DNA from: a virus
Virus record (IMG/VR): IMGVR_UViG_3300010379_000014
Coordinates: 1-42,519 of that record
Length of the DNA: 42,519 nt
Reading direction: 5' to 3' (one strand)
The notes beneath the pieces were generated by a model. The model searched no databases. It was given only the letters and a program-made list of their open reading frames with translations, and had not been told where the DNA came from. A program made the position numbers and the translations under genes. This document shows, piece after piece, positions 14,657 through 21,559 of this stretch (the first letter of the stretch is position 1; every line of letters begins with the position of its first letter).

Positions 14657-15619
14657 ATGCTGGCACCGATTGTTCCACCCACAGAATGCCCCGAATGTAC
14701 CTCCACCCTTGTTGTGTGGACAGACAAGACCAGCAGCATCACGACCCGCTTCTGCGAGAACATTGAATGCCCCGGTCGCGTCCGTGGAACGCTGAGCTAC
14801 ATCGGTGGTCGCGACATCCTCGAAATCGACGGTCTGGCAGATGACATGGCATCCAAGCTGGAGAAGAACGGCTATGCCCGGAACCTCGGCGAGTTGTTTG
14901 AGTTCCAAGTGGAAGCCCTCGAAAACATCCGCCTGTTGAAGGCGAAGTACGGCGAAGAGCAGGGCGAAGACCAATTCACGCTCCGCATGGCGAAGCAGGG
15001 ATTCAGCGTTATCATCCTGCGTATGCTCAAGTCACTGGAGACCGCGAAGACTGCGGGATGGGACCGTTGGATTTCAGCCCTCGGTATTCCGTTCGTAGGC
15101 CGCACATTGGGCAAGCTGCTGGCAAAGGAACTCAAGCTGGAAGCCGACGATATGCCGAACCTCTGCACGAAGCTGGAAGCGGCTGCAAATCGCAGCATTG
15201 ACGGTTTGGGCGATGTCAAGAGTGACATCCTCCGCAAGTGGTCGCTCGACCCGGTGAATCGTGACATGTGCATTGCTCTGTTCAACTCTGGCGTTCGCCC
15301 CAAGGCCACTGTGACGAAGGTCGCAGACGGTGTGGGTGAACCCTTAAAGGGGACATCTTTCTGCATAACCGGAACCTTTGATGAAGACCGGGAAGTGCTG
15401 ACACAGAAGTTAGAGAGTCTCGGTGCTGTAGCCAAGTCAGGGGTATCAAAGAATTGCACCTTGTTAATTTGTGGCAGTGATTGTGGAAAATCAAAGCTAC
15501 AAAAAGCTGAGAGTTTGAGTATCAGTGTAGTAAAGGAGGACTGGCTAGACCAGACCTTTACTCAGTATGGTATCCCATTCAAGCGCAACTCAACCGGATT
15601 CACCGTCGAAGAAGTCTAA
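14657..15619 (+). CDS. ligA: NAD+-dependent DNA ligase, zinc finger-HhH-BRCT fragment
   Basis: A 320-aa protein with ATG 14657 behind AAGGA, so it is separately translated. CPEC...CENIECPG (Cys 11, 14, 33, 38) is the LigA Cys4 zinc finger. RDILEIDGLADDMASKLEK and ALGIPFVGRTLGKLL belong to the helix-hairpin-helix region that grips nicked DNA. Residues ~227-300 (LKGTSFCITGTF...ESLGAVAKSGVSK...VVKEDW) are the BRCT domain. All three pieces together cover a complete LigA, about 730 residues versus about 670 in E. coli. Confidence 0.8.
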   Translation: MLAPIVPPTECPECTSTLVVWTDKTSSITTRFCENIECPGRVRGTLSYIGGRDILEIDGLADDMASKLEKNGYARNLGELFEFQVEALENIRLLKAKYGEEQGEDQFTLRMAKQGFSVIILRMLKSLETAKTAGWDRWISALGIPFVGRTLGKLLAKELKLEADDMPNLCTKLEAAANRSIDGLGDVKSDILRKWSLDPVNRDMCIALFNSGVRPKATVTKVADGVGEPLKGTSFCITGTFDEDREVLTQKLESLGAVAKSGVSKNCTLLICGSDCGKSKLQKAESLSISVVKEDWLDQTFTQYGIPFKRNSTGFTVEEV

Positions 15620-16358
15620 TCAACCACTACCTTTCCAGAAATTCGGGAGATTGACTCTTCTTGAAAGAAAACGAGAACACGGTCGCACCTATTGGAAGTG
15701 TCAATGTGATTGTGGGGCCGAAGCGTCTGTGGTTGAAGACGCCATTAAACGGGAGCTAACTCGTAGTTGTGGTTGCCTTCGCAGGGAAGTAACTTCTCGT
15801 ATCAAGAGCACGGATTTGACCGGGAAGAGGTTTGGAAGATTGCTGGTTGTATCTCGCTCTTCACAGAAGAGAAAGAGCCGGTTCATTGTCTGGAAGTGCC
15901 TGTGCGATTGTGGTAAGACTACCTATGTGGTCACCAACAATTTAACCAGTGGAAACGGGAACACACGTAGTTGTGGTTGCCTTCACAGTGAATCGGTGAA
16001 ACGACCTCGGTTGGATTTAAGGAAGCGCCCCTTTGAATGGCTATACAGGGTTTTTCTCAAGAGTGCAAGGCGGGACGAACGAGAATGTGACCTAACCTAT
16101 GCCGAGTTTGTGCTGTTCACAAAAGTCTCGGAGTGCTTCTATTGTGCAAGACCCATCTCTTGGATGGAGTTTACTCCATCTAGTACAGCGGCGAAGAAGG
16201 GTGGGGCATACAATCTTGACCGGATGGATGCTTCAAAAGGGTACATTAAGGGTAACGTTGTGGTTTGTTGCCCTCGCTGCAACTGGGGTAAGAGCGACCG
16301 TTTTTCGTTTAAGGAATGGGTCGTTATGACAAGGGCACTACGCGAGTTGGAGGTCTAG
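15567..16358 (+). CDS. HNH homing endonuclease with tandem CDCG...SCGC DNA-binding units
   Basis: Up to 263 aa; ATG 15567 lies inside the ligase gene and the true start may be closer to 15640. Two copies of a ~55-residue unit (FGRLTLLERKREHGRTYWKC, then FGRLLVVSRSS...VWKCLCDCG), each closing with RSCGCL, are the AP2-like DNA-binding modules of phage HNH genes. The HNH core is CFYCARP, NLDRMDASKGYIKGNVVVCC and CNWGKSD at residues ~190-245. Inserted at the 3' end of the last ligase fragment. Confidence 0.8.
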   Translation: MVSHSSATQPDSPSKKSNQPLPFQKFGRLTLLERKREHGRTYWKCQCDCGAEASVVEDAIKRELTRSCGCLRREVTSRIKSTDLTGKRFGRLLVVSRSSQKRKSRFIVWKCLCDCGKTTYVVTNNLTSGNGNTRSCGCLHSESVKRPRLDLRKRPFEWLYRVFLKSARRDERECDLTYAEFVLFTKVSECFYCARPISWMEFTPSSTAAKKGGAYNLDRMDASKGYIKGNVVVCCPRCNWGKSDRFSFKEWVVMTRALRELEV

Positions 16359-16359
16359 C

Positions 16360-16554
16360 ATGAAGATTACACCGAAGGTTAACATCGAACAAGTCATGGA
16401 AGCGGTCGAAGCCGATGACAATCTTGGCTTCTGCCTTGCTTGTGGAGCAGAGGCATACAACGTGGAGCCCGACGCTCGTAACTATGATTGCGAAACCTGT
16501 GGTGAGCCCAAGGTGTTCGGTGCCGAAGAACTTTTGATGATGTTGGTGGGATAA
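16360..16554 (+). CDS. Small zinc-ribbon protein, 64 aa
   Basis: ATG 16360 almost abuts the HNH stop. CLACGAEAYNVEPDARNYDC with CETCG makes a compact Cys4 ribbon, a common orphan protein in tailed phages. The C-terminal FGAEELLMMLVG is a short helix. Role unknown. Confidence 0.6.
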   Translation: MKITPKVNIEQVMEAVEADDNLGFCLACGAEAYNVEPDARNYDCETCGEPKVFGAEELLMMLVG

Positions 16555-16563
16555 GAGGCTTTC

Positions 16564-16758
16564 ATGGATTTGCAGGATTTGATTTCGATGAACAAGGCTA
16601 TTGCTTGGGAGCAAGCAAAGTGTGCCCTGAGAACCATAGTGGCAATTGAAGGTCAGAGACACTCTGACGACCACAACGAAGAGCCTCCGTTCTTAGCAAT
16701 CGAGAAGACGGTTGAACACTTCATCAAGGGGTTTGAAGATAAGGGTTTCGCAGAATGA
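16564..16758 (+). CDS. Hypothetical helical protein, 64 aa
   Basis: Two predicted amphipathic helices, no cysteine pair, no family recognised. The stop overlaps an ATG (16755) that opens a frame interrupted by TAA. Confidence 0.5.
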   Translation: MDLQDLISMNKAIAWEQAKCALRTIVAIEGQRHSDDHNEEPPFLAIEKTVEHFIKGFEDKGFAE

Positions 16759-16925
16759 GAATATCGCCGGGTGCGATGGCCCGGTAACCCGCCGCAAGGC
16801 CGCAGGAGAAGCAGTGGAGCCGATTGAACATCCGCCAGTCGCTTAAGAGGCTGGTACAAGGTGGAGGCGTGGAATCTGTCCTGCCAAACCGCCAGCCGGG
16901 AGCGTATCCCGGCACACATATTTGA
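16755..16925 (+). pseudogene. Small frame with in-frame TAA, or structured RNA
   Basis: ATG 16755 overlaps the previous stop (ATGA). Apart from TAA at codon 11 (16785-16787) the frame is open to TGA 16923-16925, giving 56 codons. The same DNA is rich in stems: CCGGG/CCCGG near 16767-16785, CCAGTC/GGCTGG near 16833-16852, and GCCGGGA (16895) with TCCCGGC (16907). A similar CCCGGA/TCCGGG stem with the same flank (CCGCCAGC) occurs near 25030. It could be a decayed gene, a recoded gene or a non-coding RNA. Confidence 0.35.
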
Positions 16926-16933
16926 GGTGACAC

Positions 16934-17113
16934 GTGGTCGGTTTCCTGTGGTGGCATATCGGACTCCCTCTCTGGCGTAAATTTGCTCGTCGGCATCCGC
17001 AGGGGTACGTCAAGAACCAACTCTCGTGGATGTCACTTGATTGCCATGAGAACACGCTGGCTGGTCACTACGAATACCTGAGAGCCCACCCTAATTGTGA
17101 GATGGACAAATGA
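16934..17113 (+). CDS. Hypothetical protein, 59 aa
   Basis: GTG 16934 follows GAGGTGA. The N-terminus is Trp-rich and hydrophobic (FLWWHIGLPLW) and then basic (RKFARRHPQG). The C-terminal half is polar with three His and two Cys. The stop overlaps the next ATG (ATGA). Not recognised. Confidence 0.5.
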   Translation: MVGFLWWHIGLPLWRKFARRHPQGYVKNQLSWMSLDCHENTLAGHYEYLRAHPNCEMDK

Positions 17114-17385
17114 ATCGAGTTCAGCTTGTATGTACCAATCACGGGCACTATGTCAGCGGTGAAGGCGTTCGTGGCATCGAGATAGTTGCTCGTCTCTACG
17201 ATAAGAGGGGGTTATACTTCGAGGGTAAAGGCAGCACTGATGCCGAGGCAATTGGTTCTCTCATTTGCCACTGTCCAGAAAAGTTCAATGCACGGTTCGA
17301 CATTCGAGCCGAATTCGAGGAATCCGATGGCAACGTGGAAAGTAGTAGCAGACAAGATTCAGTTGTTCCCACACCCAACCTCTGA
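17110..17385 (+). CDS. Hypothetical protein, 91 aa
   Basis: Begins in an ATGA overlap. LVCTNHGHYVSGEGVRG and SLICHCPEKF give scattered Cys/His that may bind metal. The last ~59 bp overlap the RNA ligase start in another frame, so its C-terminal tail is probably not conserved. Function unknown. Confidence 0.5.
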   Translation: MNRVQLVCTNHGHYVSGEGVRGIEIVARLYDKRGLYFEGKGSTDAEAIGSLICHCPEKFNARFDIRAEFEESDGNVESSSRQDSVVPTPNL

Positions 17386-18418
17386 CCGGCTGCGTATCGG
17401 CAAGGTCGGGAAGTTTCAGGTTGTGGTGAACACAGACAACCCGTGTGTAGATGGCGACGTTGTTGTGTTCGCCCCGGAGCGTTCAGTCCTACCCGAAGAG
17501 ATTCGTGGTGAGTACGTCAACACGGTTACGGGAGCCTCGTACCTCCAAGGGGACAATCACGACCGTGTAGGTGCCATCAGACTCCGTGGTGAGCTATCTG
17601 AGGGGGCAACCTTGCCGCTCGATTGGGTCCGCCGCAAGCTGGCCTCCGTGGTCATTCCCGGAGCAGAAACGAGAGACTTTATCCCCTTGGGTGTTGACCT
17701 GTCGGAGTACCTTGGCATCACCAAGTACATCCCACCGATTCCCGATGAGTTGGTTGGCAAAGTCACGCACATGGACGAGACTGCATTCGAGAACCGCTTC
17801 GTGCGGCATGACGTGGAATTGTTCCACATGTTCAAGGATGAATTCACCGAGGGTGAACTGGTTGACTTAACCGAAAAGGTCCACGGGTCTCAGGTGAATG
17901 TGATGCGGAGCGAGGGTGGGGTTGTTACCCTCACCAGCAAGTATCTCGGTCACGATGGGTTTGTCATTGACGAAGACTACGCCAACAAGTATTGGCAAGC
18001 AGTTCGCAACTCAGGATTACTCGACCGGCTGCGTAGCGACACGTACGCAGGGAAATCTGTTCAGGTGATAGCCGAAGCCATCCCATTCCACAAGGGCTTC
18101 TCCTACGGCTGCACAGAGCCCACGTTGAGGGTGTTCAAGTTGGTCATTGATGGCGAGGTTATCACGTTAGACCAAGTGGGCTATAGCCAAACCTACTTCC
18201 CTGACCTGTGGGTTCCCATCATCGCTCGTATGCCGTTTAACCCGGCTGTGTTCCACGTTTACGCCGATGGAAAAGAACAGGTGAGCGGCAAGGAAATCCA
18301 CATCCGCGAGGGTGTGGTTATCACGCCGGTCACTCCGCGTCTCGATTCTGAGGGGCACGGGCTGGCTATCAAATACCTCAACTCAAAGTTCAAGGGTGCG
18401 CCCACGGATTTCGCATGA
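17327..18418 (+). CDS. RNA ligase, DRB0094/Rnl5 type
   Basis: A 363-aa protein with ATG 17327 behind GAGG (17317-17320). Residues 1-110 form an N-terminal OB-like domain (HPTSDRLRIGKVGKFQVVV...AIRLRGELSEGATLP) typical of the DRB0094/Deinococcus RNA ligase family. The nucleotidyltransferase domain has motif I EKVHGSQ (Lys 184, AMP carrier), motif III-like LRVFKLVI (~267), motif IV REGVVI (328-333) and motif V LAIKY (Lys 349). It seals 3'-OH/5'-phosphate RNA nicks in known relatives. Next to a tRNA array, repair of cleaved tRNAs is a reasonable inference. The stop overlaps the next start. Confidence 0.8.
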   Translation: MATWKVVADKIQLFPHPTSDRLRIGKVGKFQVVVNTDNPCVDGDVVVFAPERSVLPEEIRGEYVNTVTGASYLQGDNHDRVGAIRLRGELSEGATLPLDWVRRKLASVVIPGAETRDFIPLGVDLSEYLGITKYIPPIPDELVGKVTHMDETAFENRFVRHDVELFHMFKDEFTEGELVDLTEKVHGSQVNVMRSEGGVVTLTSKYLGHDGFVIDEDYANKYWQAVRNSGLLDRLRSDTYAGKSVQVIAEAIPFHKGFSYGCTEPTLRVFKLVIDGEVITLDQVGYSQTYFPDLWVPIIARMPFNPAVFHVYADGKEQVSGKEIHIREGVVITPVTPRLDSEGHGLAIKYLNSKFKGAPTDFA

Positions 18419-19089
18419 GAAAGCATAAATACCAGTTCGGCGAAGAGTTCGGCTTGAAGACGGCTGTCGTGCTGATTCCATTGTTGGAGATTTGGAATGG
18501 GTACGTCGGTCTTCCTCTCGGCCATCCTCTCTATGGTCTGGAACTGGATAACGTGGACGATCTAGCCAACGTCCATGGCGGTATCACATGGGCAGACTGC
18601 TCACTGCCGGGTAGGGAACCGGACGGTAACTGGTGGCTTGGGTTTGACACGGCTCACCACGGGGACACAATTCCGGGGATAGACAACCTACCTGCGGAGA
18701 CGCGGGATAGAATCAAGAAAAGGGCTCGTGAATTCGTGGCTGCTCTCTTCGAAATTGACCCGGAAGAGTTAGACCAGATGGATGAAGTGGAACCGGAGTT
18801 CAAAGACGCACGTTATGTCGCTGCTGAGGTTTCGTTTTTCGCTTCTCAGCTATCGGTTATGAACTTGGACAAGGGGGAAGCCAATGGAACTGTTGAGATA
18901 AATAGAGGAGGGGAGGTAATCTTTCAGCCAGTTCTCAAACAGATAATGAGACGAGTCGCTGACGATGTTGGTTGGCTTCATCTTGTAGATGTCGTTCGGC
19001 GAGTAAATGGGTCGAGCCGCGTCCTCCTCGGTTTCCTTTTTAGTCTCTATGAGAGGCTGGTTGGAAGGGGCAGATGGGAACCGGGTTAA
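18415..19089 (+). CDS. Conserved phage protein of unknown function, 224 aa
   Basis: WNGYVGLPLGHPLYG, then VHGGITWADCSLPG and WWLGFDTAHHGD, define a family I recognise from many tailed phages, usually ~140-170 aa ending soon after ARYVAAEVSFFASQLS. Here about 75 extra residues follow (VMNLDKGEANG...GRGRWEPG) that lack that family character, so the C-terminus may be a readthrough after a frameshift or a fusion. No catalytic role is known to me. Confidence 0.6.
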   Translation: MRKHKYQFGEEFGLKTAVVLIPLLEIWNGYVGLPLGHPLYGLELDNVDDLANVHGGITWADCSLPGREPDGNWWLGFDTAHHGDTIPGIDNLPAETRDRIKKRAREFVAALFEIDPEELDQMDEVEPEFKDARYVAAEVSFFASQLSVMNLDKGEANGTVEINRGGEVIFQPVLKQIMRRVADDVGWLHLVDVVRRVNGSSRVLLGFLFSLYERLVGRGRWEPG

Positions 19090-19107
19090 ATAAAAGTCAA
19101 AAATAAG

Positions 19108-19137
19108 TTGCTGTTTTTTGACTTTCCATGGTATTAT
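19108..19137 (+). promoter_or_regulatory. Promoter upstream of tRNA-Ser cluster
   Basis: TTGCTG (19108-19113), 18-bp spacer, TATTAT (19132-19137) preceded by GG. It probably drives the first tRNA cluster; an ATG peptide and a terminator hairpin lie between. Confidence 0.5.
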
Positions 19138-19146
19138 ATAAGTACG

Positions 19147-19227
19147 ATGAAAAACATGATATCCATATCGTCCTCCTCAAGTTCATCCAGTACATCTGGA
19201 TGGGACGGCATGGGTGTCTGCGCCTAA
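19147..19227 (+). CDS. 26-aa serine-rich leader peptide
   Basis: ATG 19147 is 9 nt after the -10 element. The frame encodes MKNMISI followed by eight serines in a row and then TSGWDG. A strong hairpin plus T-run follows 26 nt after the stop, which is the layout of an attenuator leader. The downstream cluster is rich in tRNA-Ser genes. Confidence 0.4.
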   Translation: MKNMISISSSSSSSSTSGWDGMGVCA

Positions 19228-19253
19228 CGCGAAGTAAGCAGAACTACCCGGAA

Positions 19254-19278
19254 GCCGTCCACTCGTTGGACGGCTTTT
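19254..19278 (+). terminator. Intrinsic terminator or attenuator
   Basis: GCCGTCCA, loop CTCGT, TGGACGGC (8-bp stem, 19254-19274), followed by TTTT. Located between the Ser-rich peptide and the first tRNA-Ser. Confidence 0.65.
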
Positions 19279-19295
19279 GGTTTTGTGGTACAAAT

Positions 19296-19380
19296 GGAGG
19301 AGTTGAGTAGTGGTAGCTCACCCGCTTGGAAAGCGGACGGTCCCTAACCGGCCATAGGGGTTCCCCCCTCTCCTCCGCCA
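19296..19380 (+). tRNA. tRNA-Ser(GGA), shortened T-loop
   Basis: Acceptor GGAGGAG pairs with CTCCTCC, followed by G73 and CCA. The anticodon loop is TTGGAAA in a CCGC/GCGG stem, with a long variable arm. The T-arm reads AGGGG-TTCC-CCCCT, so about 3-4 bases of the usual TTCGAAT loop are missing; the tRNA may be inactive. Confidence 0.7.
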
Positions 19381-19409
19381 ATTCTGTAGGCTCCGCAAAA
19401 CTCGACTTT

Positions 19410-19432
19410 CAATGTTGTTAGTATGGACATTG
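19410..19432 (+). promoter_or_regulatory. Hairpin over HNH start codon
   Basis: CAATGT (19410-19415) pairs with ACATTG (19427-19432). The ATG at 19423 lies in the 11-nt loop. One of six such structures at endonuclease starts. Confidence 0.5.
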
Positions 19433-19950
19433 TTTGTAGAGTATGCGGAGACCCAAAACCTGAGGGGCAGTTTTATACCTCATTGAGTGGCGGAAGAATT
19501 TACCGTCGAAAGATTTGCATCGGTTGTGACAAAGAAAACAGGGGAGCGAGACCGTGGTCTCCCGCAACACCTAAAGCCAAGGCAAACCGGCTTTTAGGTG
19601 AACAGCGACGGCGTAAGGATTCGTCTTTTGCAGCGAAGTATATCGTGCAGGATAGTCGGGCTTCTGACAAAAAGAAGGGTCGCACAAACGACCTGAGTCG
19701 GGAGTGGGTGGAACAGGAAATTGCGAATGGGTGTTCGTACTGTGGGGAAACCCAATTACGAATGACGCTAGACCGCATGGACAACTCCAAGGGGCACACG
19801 AAATCCAATGTGAGGGCCGCGTGCATTAGATGCAACTATCTGAGAAGAGATACCCCCTTTGCCGCATGGTTGCTGCTTGTGGGTGGTCTCCGAATGGCTA
19901 GAGAATGTGGGGCATTTGGCGATTGGGATGGTTCACCAAAGCGATTTTAA
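19423..19950 (+). CDS. HNH homing endonuclease with zinc ribbon (copy 1)
   Basis: A 175-aa protein. The N-terminal CRVCGDPKPEGQFYTS with CIGC forms a zinc ribbon. The HNH core is GCSYCGETQLRMTLDRMDNS, GHTKSNVRAACIRCN (residues ~102-140). It is a clear sister of the gene at 20910. It lies between tRNA-Ser(GGA) and a broken tRNA-Ser(CGA) that begins 2 bp after its stop. Confidence 0.8.
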   Translation: MDIVCRVCGDPKPEGQFYTSLSGGRIYRRKICIGCDKENRGARPWSPATPKAKANRLLGEQRRRKDSSFAAKYIVQDSRASDKKKGRTNDLSREWVEQEIANGCSYCGETQLRMTLDRMDNSKGHTKSNVRAACIRCNYLRRDTPFAAWLLLVGGLRMARECGAFGDWDGSPKRF

Positions 19951-19951
19951 T

Positions 19952-20031
19952 GGAGTAGTGGACGAGTTGCCGTAAAGTCACCAGTCTCGAAAACTGGCGT
20001 GCGTACCGAAAGGTGCCACCGGGGGTTCGTG
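19952..20031 (+). pseudogene. tRNA-Ser(CGA) truncated in the T-loop
   Basis: GGAGTAG acceptor, D-arm, CCAGT-CTCGAAA-ACTGG anticodon arm and a long variable arm are intact, but after GGGGGTTCG the T-arm and 3' acceptor are missing and a protein-coding sequence begins (GTG 20029). Compare tRNA-Ser(GCT) at 20780, which has the same acceptor and continues AATCCC.... An intact Ser(CGA) exists at 21451. Confidence 0.7.
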
Positions 20032-20475
20032 AACGCTGAAATTGATTTTAACGCGGTAGATATGTTGTGCTGCCACTGCGGTGCCGATAAAATTTACGGT
20101 GCCGAGTTCGAACGCTGTGTAGCCAGTTCCATGGCACGAGGATCGACGCGAGAGGAAGCTGAACAATACTTTCGTCGTGAACTCTACAGTGAGTGCCCGA
20201 CGCCCGAGAAGCACAAGAAGGGGATGATTCCCTTTGAGGAATTGGAACACGGGGCGTACTATCTTGGAAGTTGCCGGAATGCGAGTATCGCCCGGTGGAA
20301 TGCAGAGAAGCAGTGGTTCGTGTATTGGCGTCAGAAGTTTGACAACGTGTTCGCAGAAGAGATTCGATACTGGGTTGACGCGCTACCCGGTCAGCATAAG
20401 TTTGATGAATACAAGCCGTACTGCAAGCGGGAGAATCCGCCGTTTGAGATTCCGCTGGTGGCTTGGGAAAGATAA
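20029..20475 (+). CDS. Phage protein with N-terminal zinc motif, 148 aa
   Basis: GTG 20029 uses the GGGGG of the truncated tRNA T-stem as ribosome site. CCHCGADK near residue 13 and CPTPEKHKK near 55 look metal-binding. The C-terminal LEHGAYYLGSCRNASIARW, then YWRQKFDNVFAEEIRY, is a domain found in many phage proteins of unknown role. The gene begins exactly where the tRNA is broken. Confidence 0.6.
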   Translation: MNAEIDFNAVDMLCCHCGADKIYGAEFERCVASSMARGSTREEAEQYFRRELYSECPTPEKHKKGMIPFEELEHGAYYLGSCRNASIARWNAEKQWFVYWRQKFDNVFAEEIRYWVDALPGQHKFDEYKPYCKRENPPFEIPLVAWER

Positions 20476-20489
20476 GTGAAGGGTGGAGC

Positions 20490-20590
20490 GGTAAGTCTAG
20501 GTGGCCGAGTGCCCGGTGGCTTACCGTGCGAGACGCGAGGGGTTCCTCACCAACTGGCATTCAGATGGAAACCCGAGTCGCCCAAAAAGT
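20490..20590 (+). other. tRNA-like remnant
   Basis: GTGGCCGAGTG resembles a class II tRNA D-arm, CGGTAAG pairs with CTTACCG, and GAGGGGTTC resembles a 5' T-stem. No cloverleaf can be closed. The T-loop seems to be interrupted after TTC, as in the two broken Ser tRNAs nearby. Confidence 0.3.
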
Positions 20591-20595
20591 TTTAT

Positions 20596-20689
20596 GGCGG
20601 GATGGCAGAGTGAACTATTGCACTGGTCTTGAAAACCAGCGTGCCTCCTCAGACGAGCACCGTGGGTTTGAATCCCACTTCCGCCGCCA
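20596..20689 (+). tRNA. tRNA-Ser(TGA)
   Basis: Acceptor GGCGGGA/TTCCGCC, G73, CCA. Anticodon arm CTGGT-CTTGAAA-ACCAG, long variable arm, T-arm GTGGG-TTTGAAT-CCCAC. Complete class II tRNA. Confidence 0.9.
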
Positions 20690-20693
20690 ATAT

Positions 20694-20772
20694 AGACGTG
20701 TAGCTGTTAGTGGTATGTAGCAGTCTCCTTATAAGAGACCGACTCCGGGTTCGACTCCCGGCGCGTCTACCA
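20694..20772 (+). tRNA. tRNA-Ile(TAT)
   Basis: Acceptor AGACGTG/CGCGTCT, A73, CCA. Anticodon arm GTCTC-CTTATAA-GAGAC; T-arm CCGGG-TTCGACT-CCCGG. Reads AUA. Confidence 0.85.
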
Positions 20773-20779
20773 AGTTTTT

Positions 20780-20868
20780 GGAGTAGTGACAGAGCCCGGT
20801 ATTGTGCCGCTTTGCTAAAGCGAGGCCTCCTTCGGGATGCGGGGGTTCGAATCCCTCCTACTCCGCCA
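20780..20868 (+). tRNA. tRNA-Ser(GCT)
   Basis: Acceptor GGAGTAG/CTACTCC, G73, CCA. Anticodon loop TTGCTAA; long variable arm GGCCTCCTTCGGGATGC; T-arm with TTCGAAT. Complete. Confidence 0.88.
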
Positions 20869-20892
20869 AATAAGGTTCCGCCAAATATGAAC

Positions 20893-20922
20893 TTTCAGTA
20901 TTCATTAGTATGGACACTGAAA
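20893..20922 (+). promoter_or_regulatory. Hairpin over HNH start codon
   Basis: TTTCAGT (20893-20899) pairs with ACTGAAA (20916-20922); ATG 20910 lies in the 16-nt loop. Confidence 0.55.
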
Positions 20923-21461
20923 AAATCATTTGTAAACAATGCGGAACCCCGAAGCCTGAAAACGAGTTCTACACCAACCGAACTGCTGGTAAGGAGTATC
21001 GGAAAAAGGTTTGTAGCACTTGTGATAACAAGAAAAGAGGTAAGCGTAGGGTACGCTCCTACGCACATCGATGTTTGGACCCTCTTTTTAAACAGAAAGC
21101 ATCAGCATGGCAAAAGAAGTATCGTAGTGACCCTAAGAACGTGGCCGCTTTAATCTACAAAGACAGTAGAAAGGGGGACAAAAAACTTGGGCGTGACAAC
21201 GACCTCGACCGTGCATGGATTAAAGAAACAATTGCTGATGGGTGTTCCTATTGCGGAGAGACCGAACTCAGAATGACCCTCGACCGCATGGACAATACAA
21301 AAGGGCATACGAAAGACAATGTGAGGGCCGCTTGTATTCGATGCAATTTCATAAGACGGGCAATGCCGTTTAGTGCTTGGCTTTGCATTGTTAATGGGAT
21401 GCGCGAAGCTCGTGAACAAGGGGCTTTTGGTGATTGGGTTGGAAGTATATGGAGAGGTTAG
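20910..21461 (+). CDS. HNH homing endonuclease with zinc ribbon (copy 2)
   Basis: A 183-aa sister of the gene at 19423: CKQCGTPKPENEFYT/CSTC zinc ribbon, then CSYCGETELRMTLDRMDNT and NVRAACIRCN. Both lie directly upstream of a tRNA-Ser(CGA). Here the last 11 bp, including the stop TAG, are inside the tRNA acceptor and D-arm region, so the gene uses the tRNA sequence as its 3' end. Confidence 0.8.
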   Translation: MDTEKIICKQCGTPKPENEFYTNRTAGKEYRKKVCSTCDNKKRGKRRVRSYAHRCLDPLFKQKASAWQKKYRSDPKNVAALIYKDSRKGDKKLGRDNDLDRAWIKETIADGCSYCGETELRMTLDRMDNTKGHTKDNVRAACIRCNFIRRAMPFSAWLCIVNGMREAREQGAFGDWVGSIWRG

Positions 21462-21538
21462 GCATGTGGCAAGCCTACCCGTTTCGAAAACGGACGTACC
21501 GAAAGGACTTGCGAGTTCAACTCTCGCTCTCTCCGCCA
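21451..21538 (+). tRNA. tRNA-Ser(CGA)
   Basis: Acceptor GGAGAGG/TCTCTCC, G73, CCA. Anticodon arm CCGT-TTCGAAA-ACGG, long variable arm, T-arm GCGAG-TTCAACT-CTCGC. Its 5' end overlaps the HNH stop. Confidence 0.85.
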
Positions 21539-21559
21539 AAAATTCAAAGGAGCTAATTT

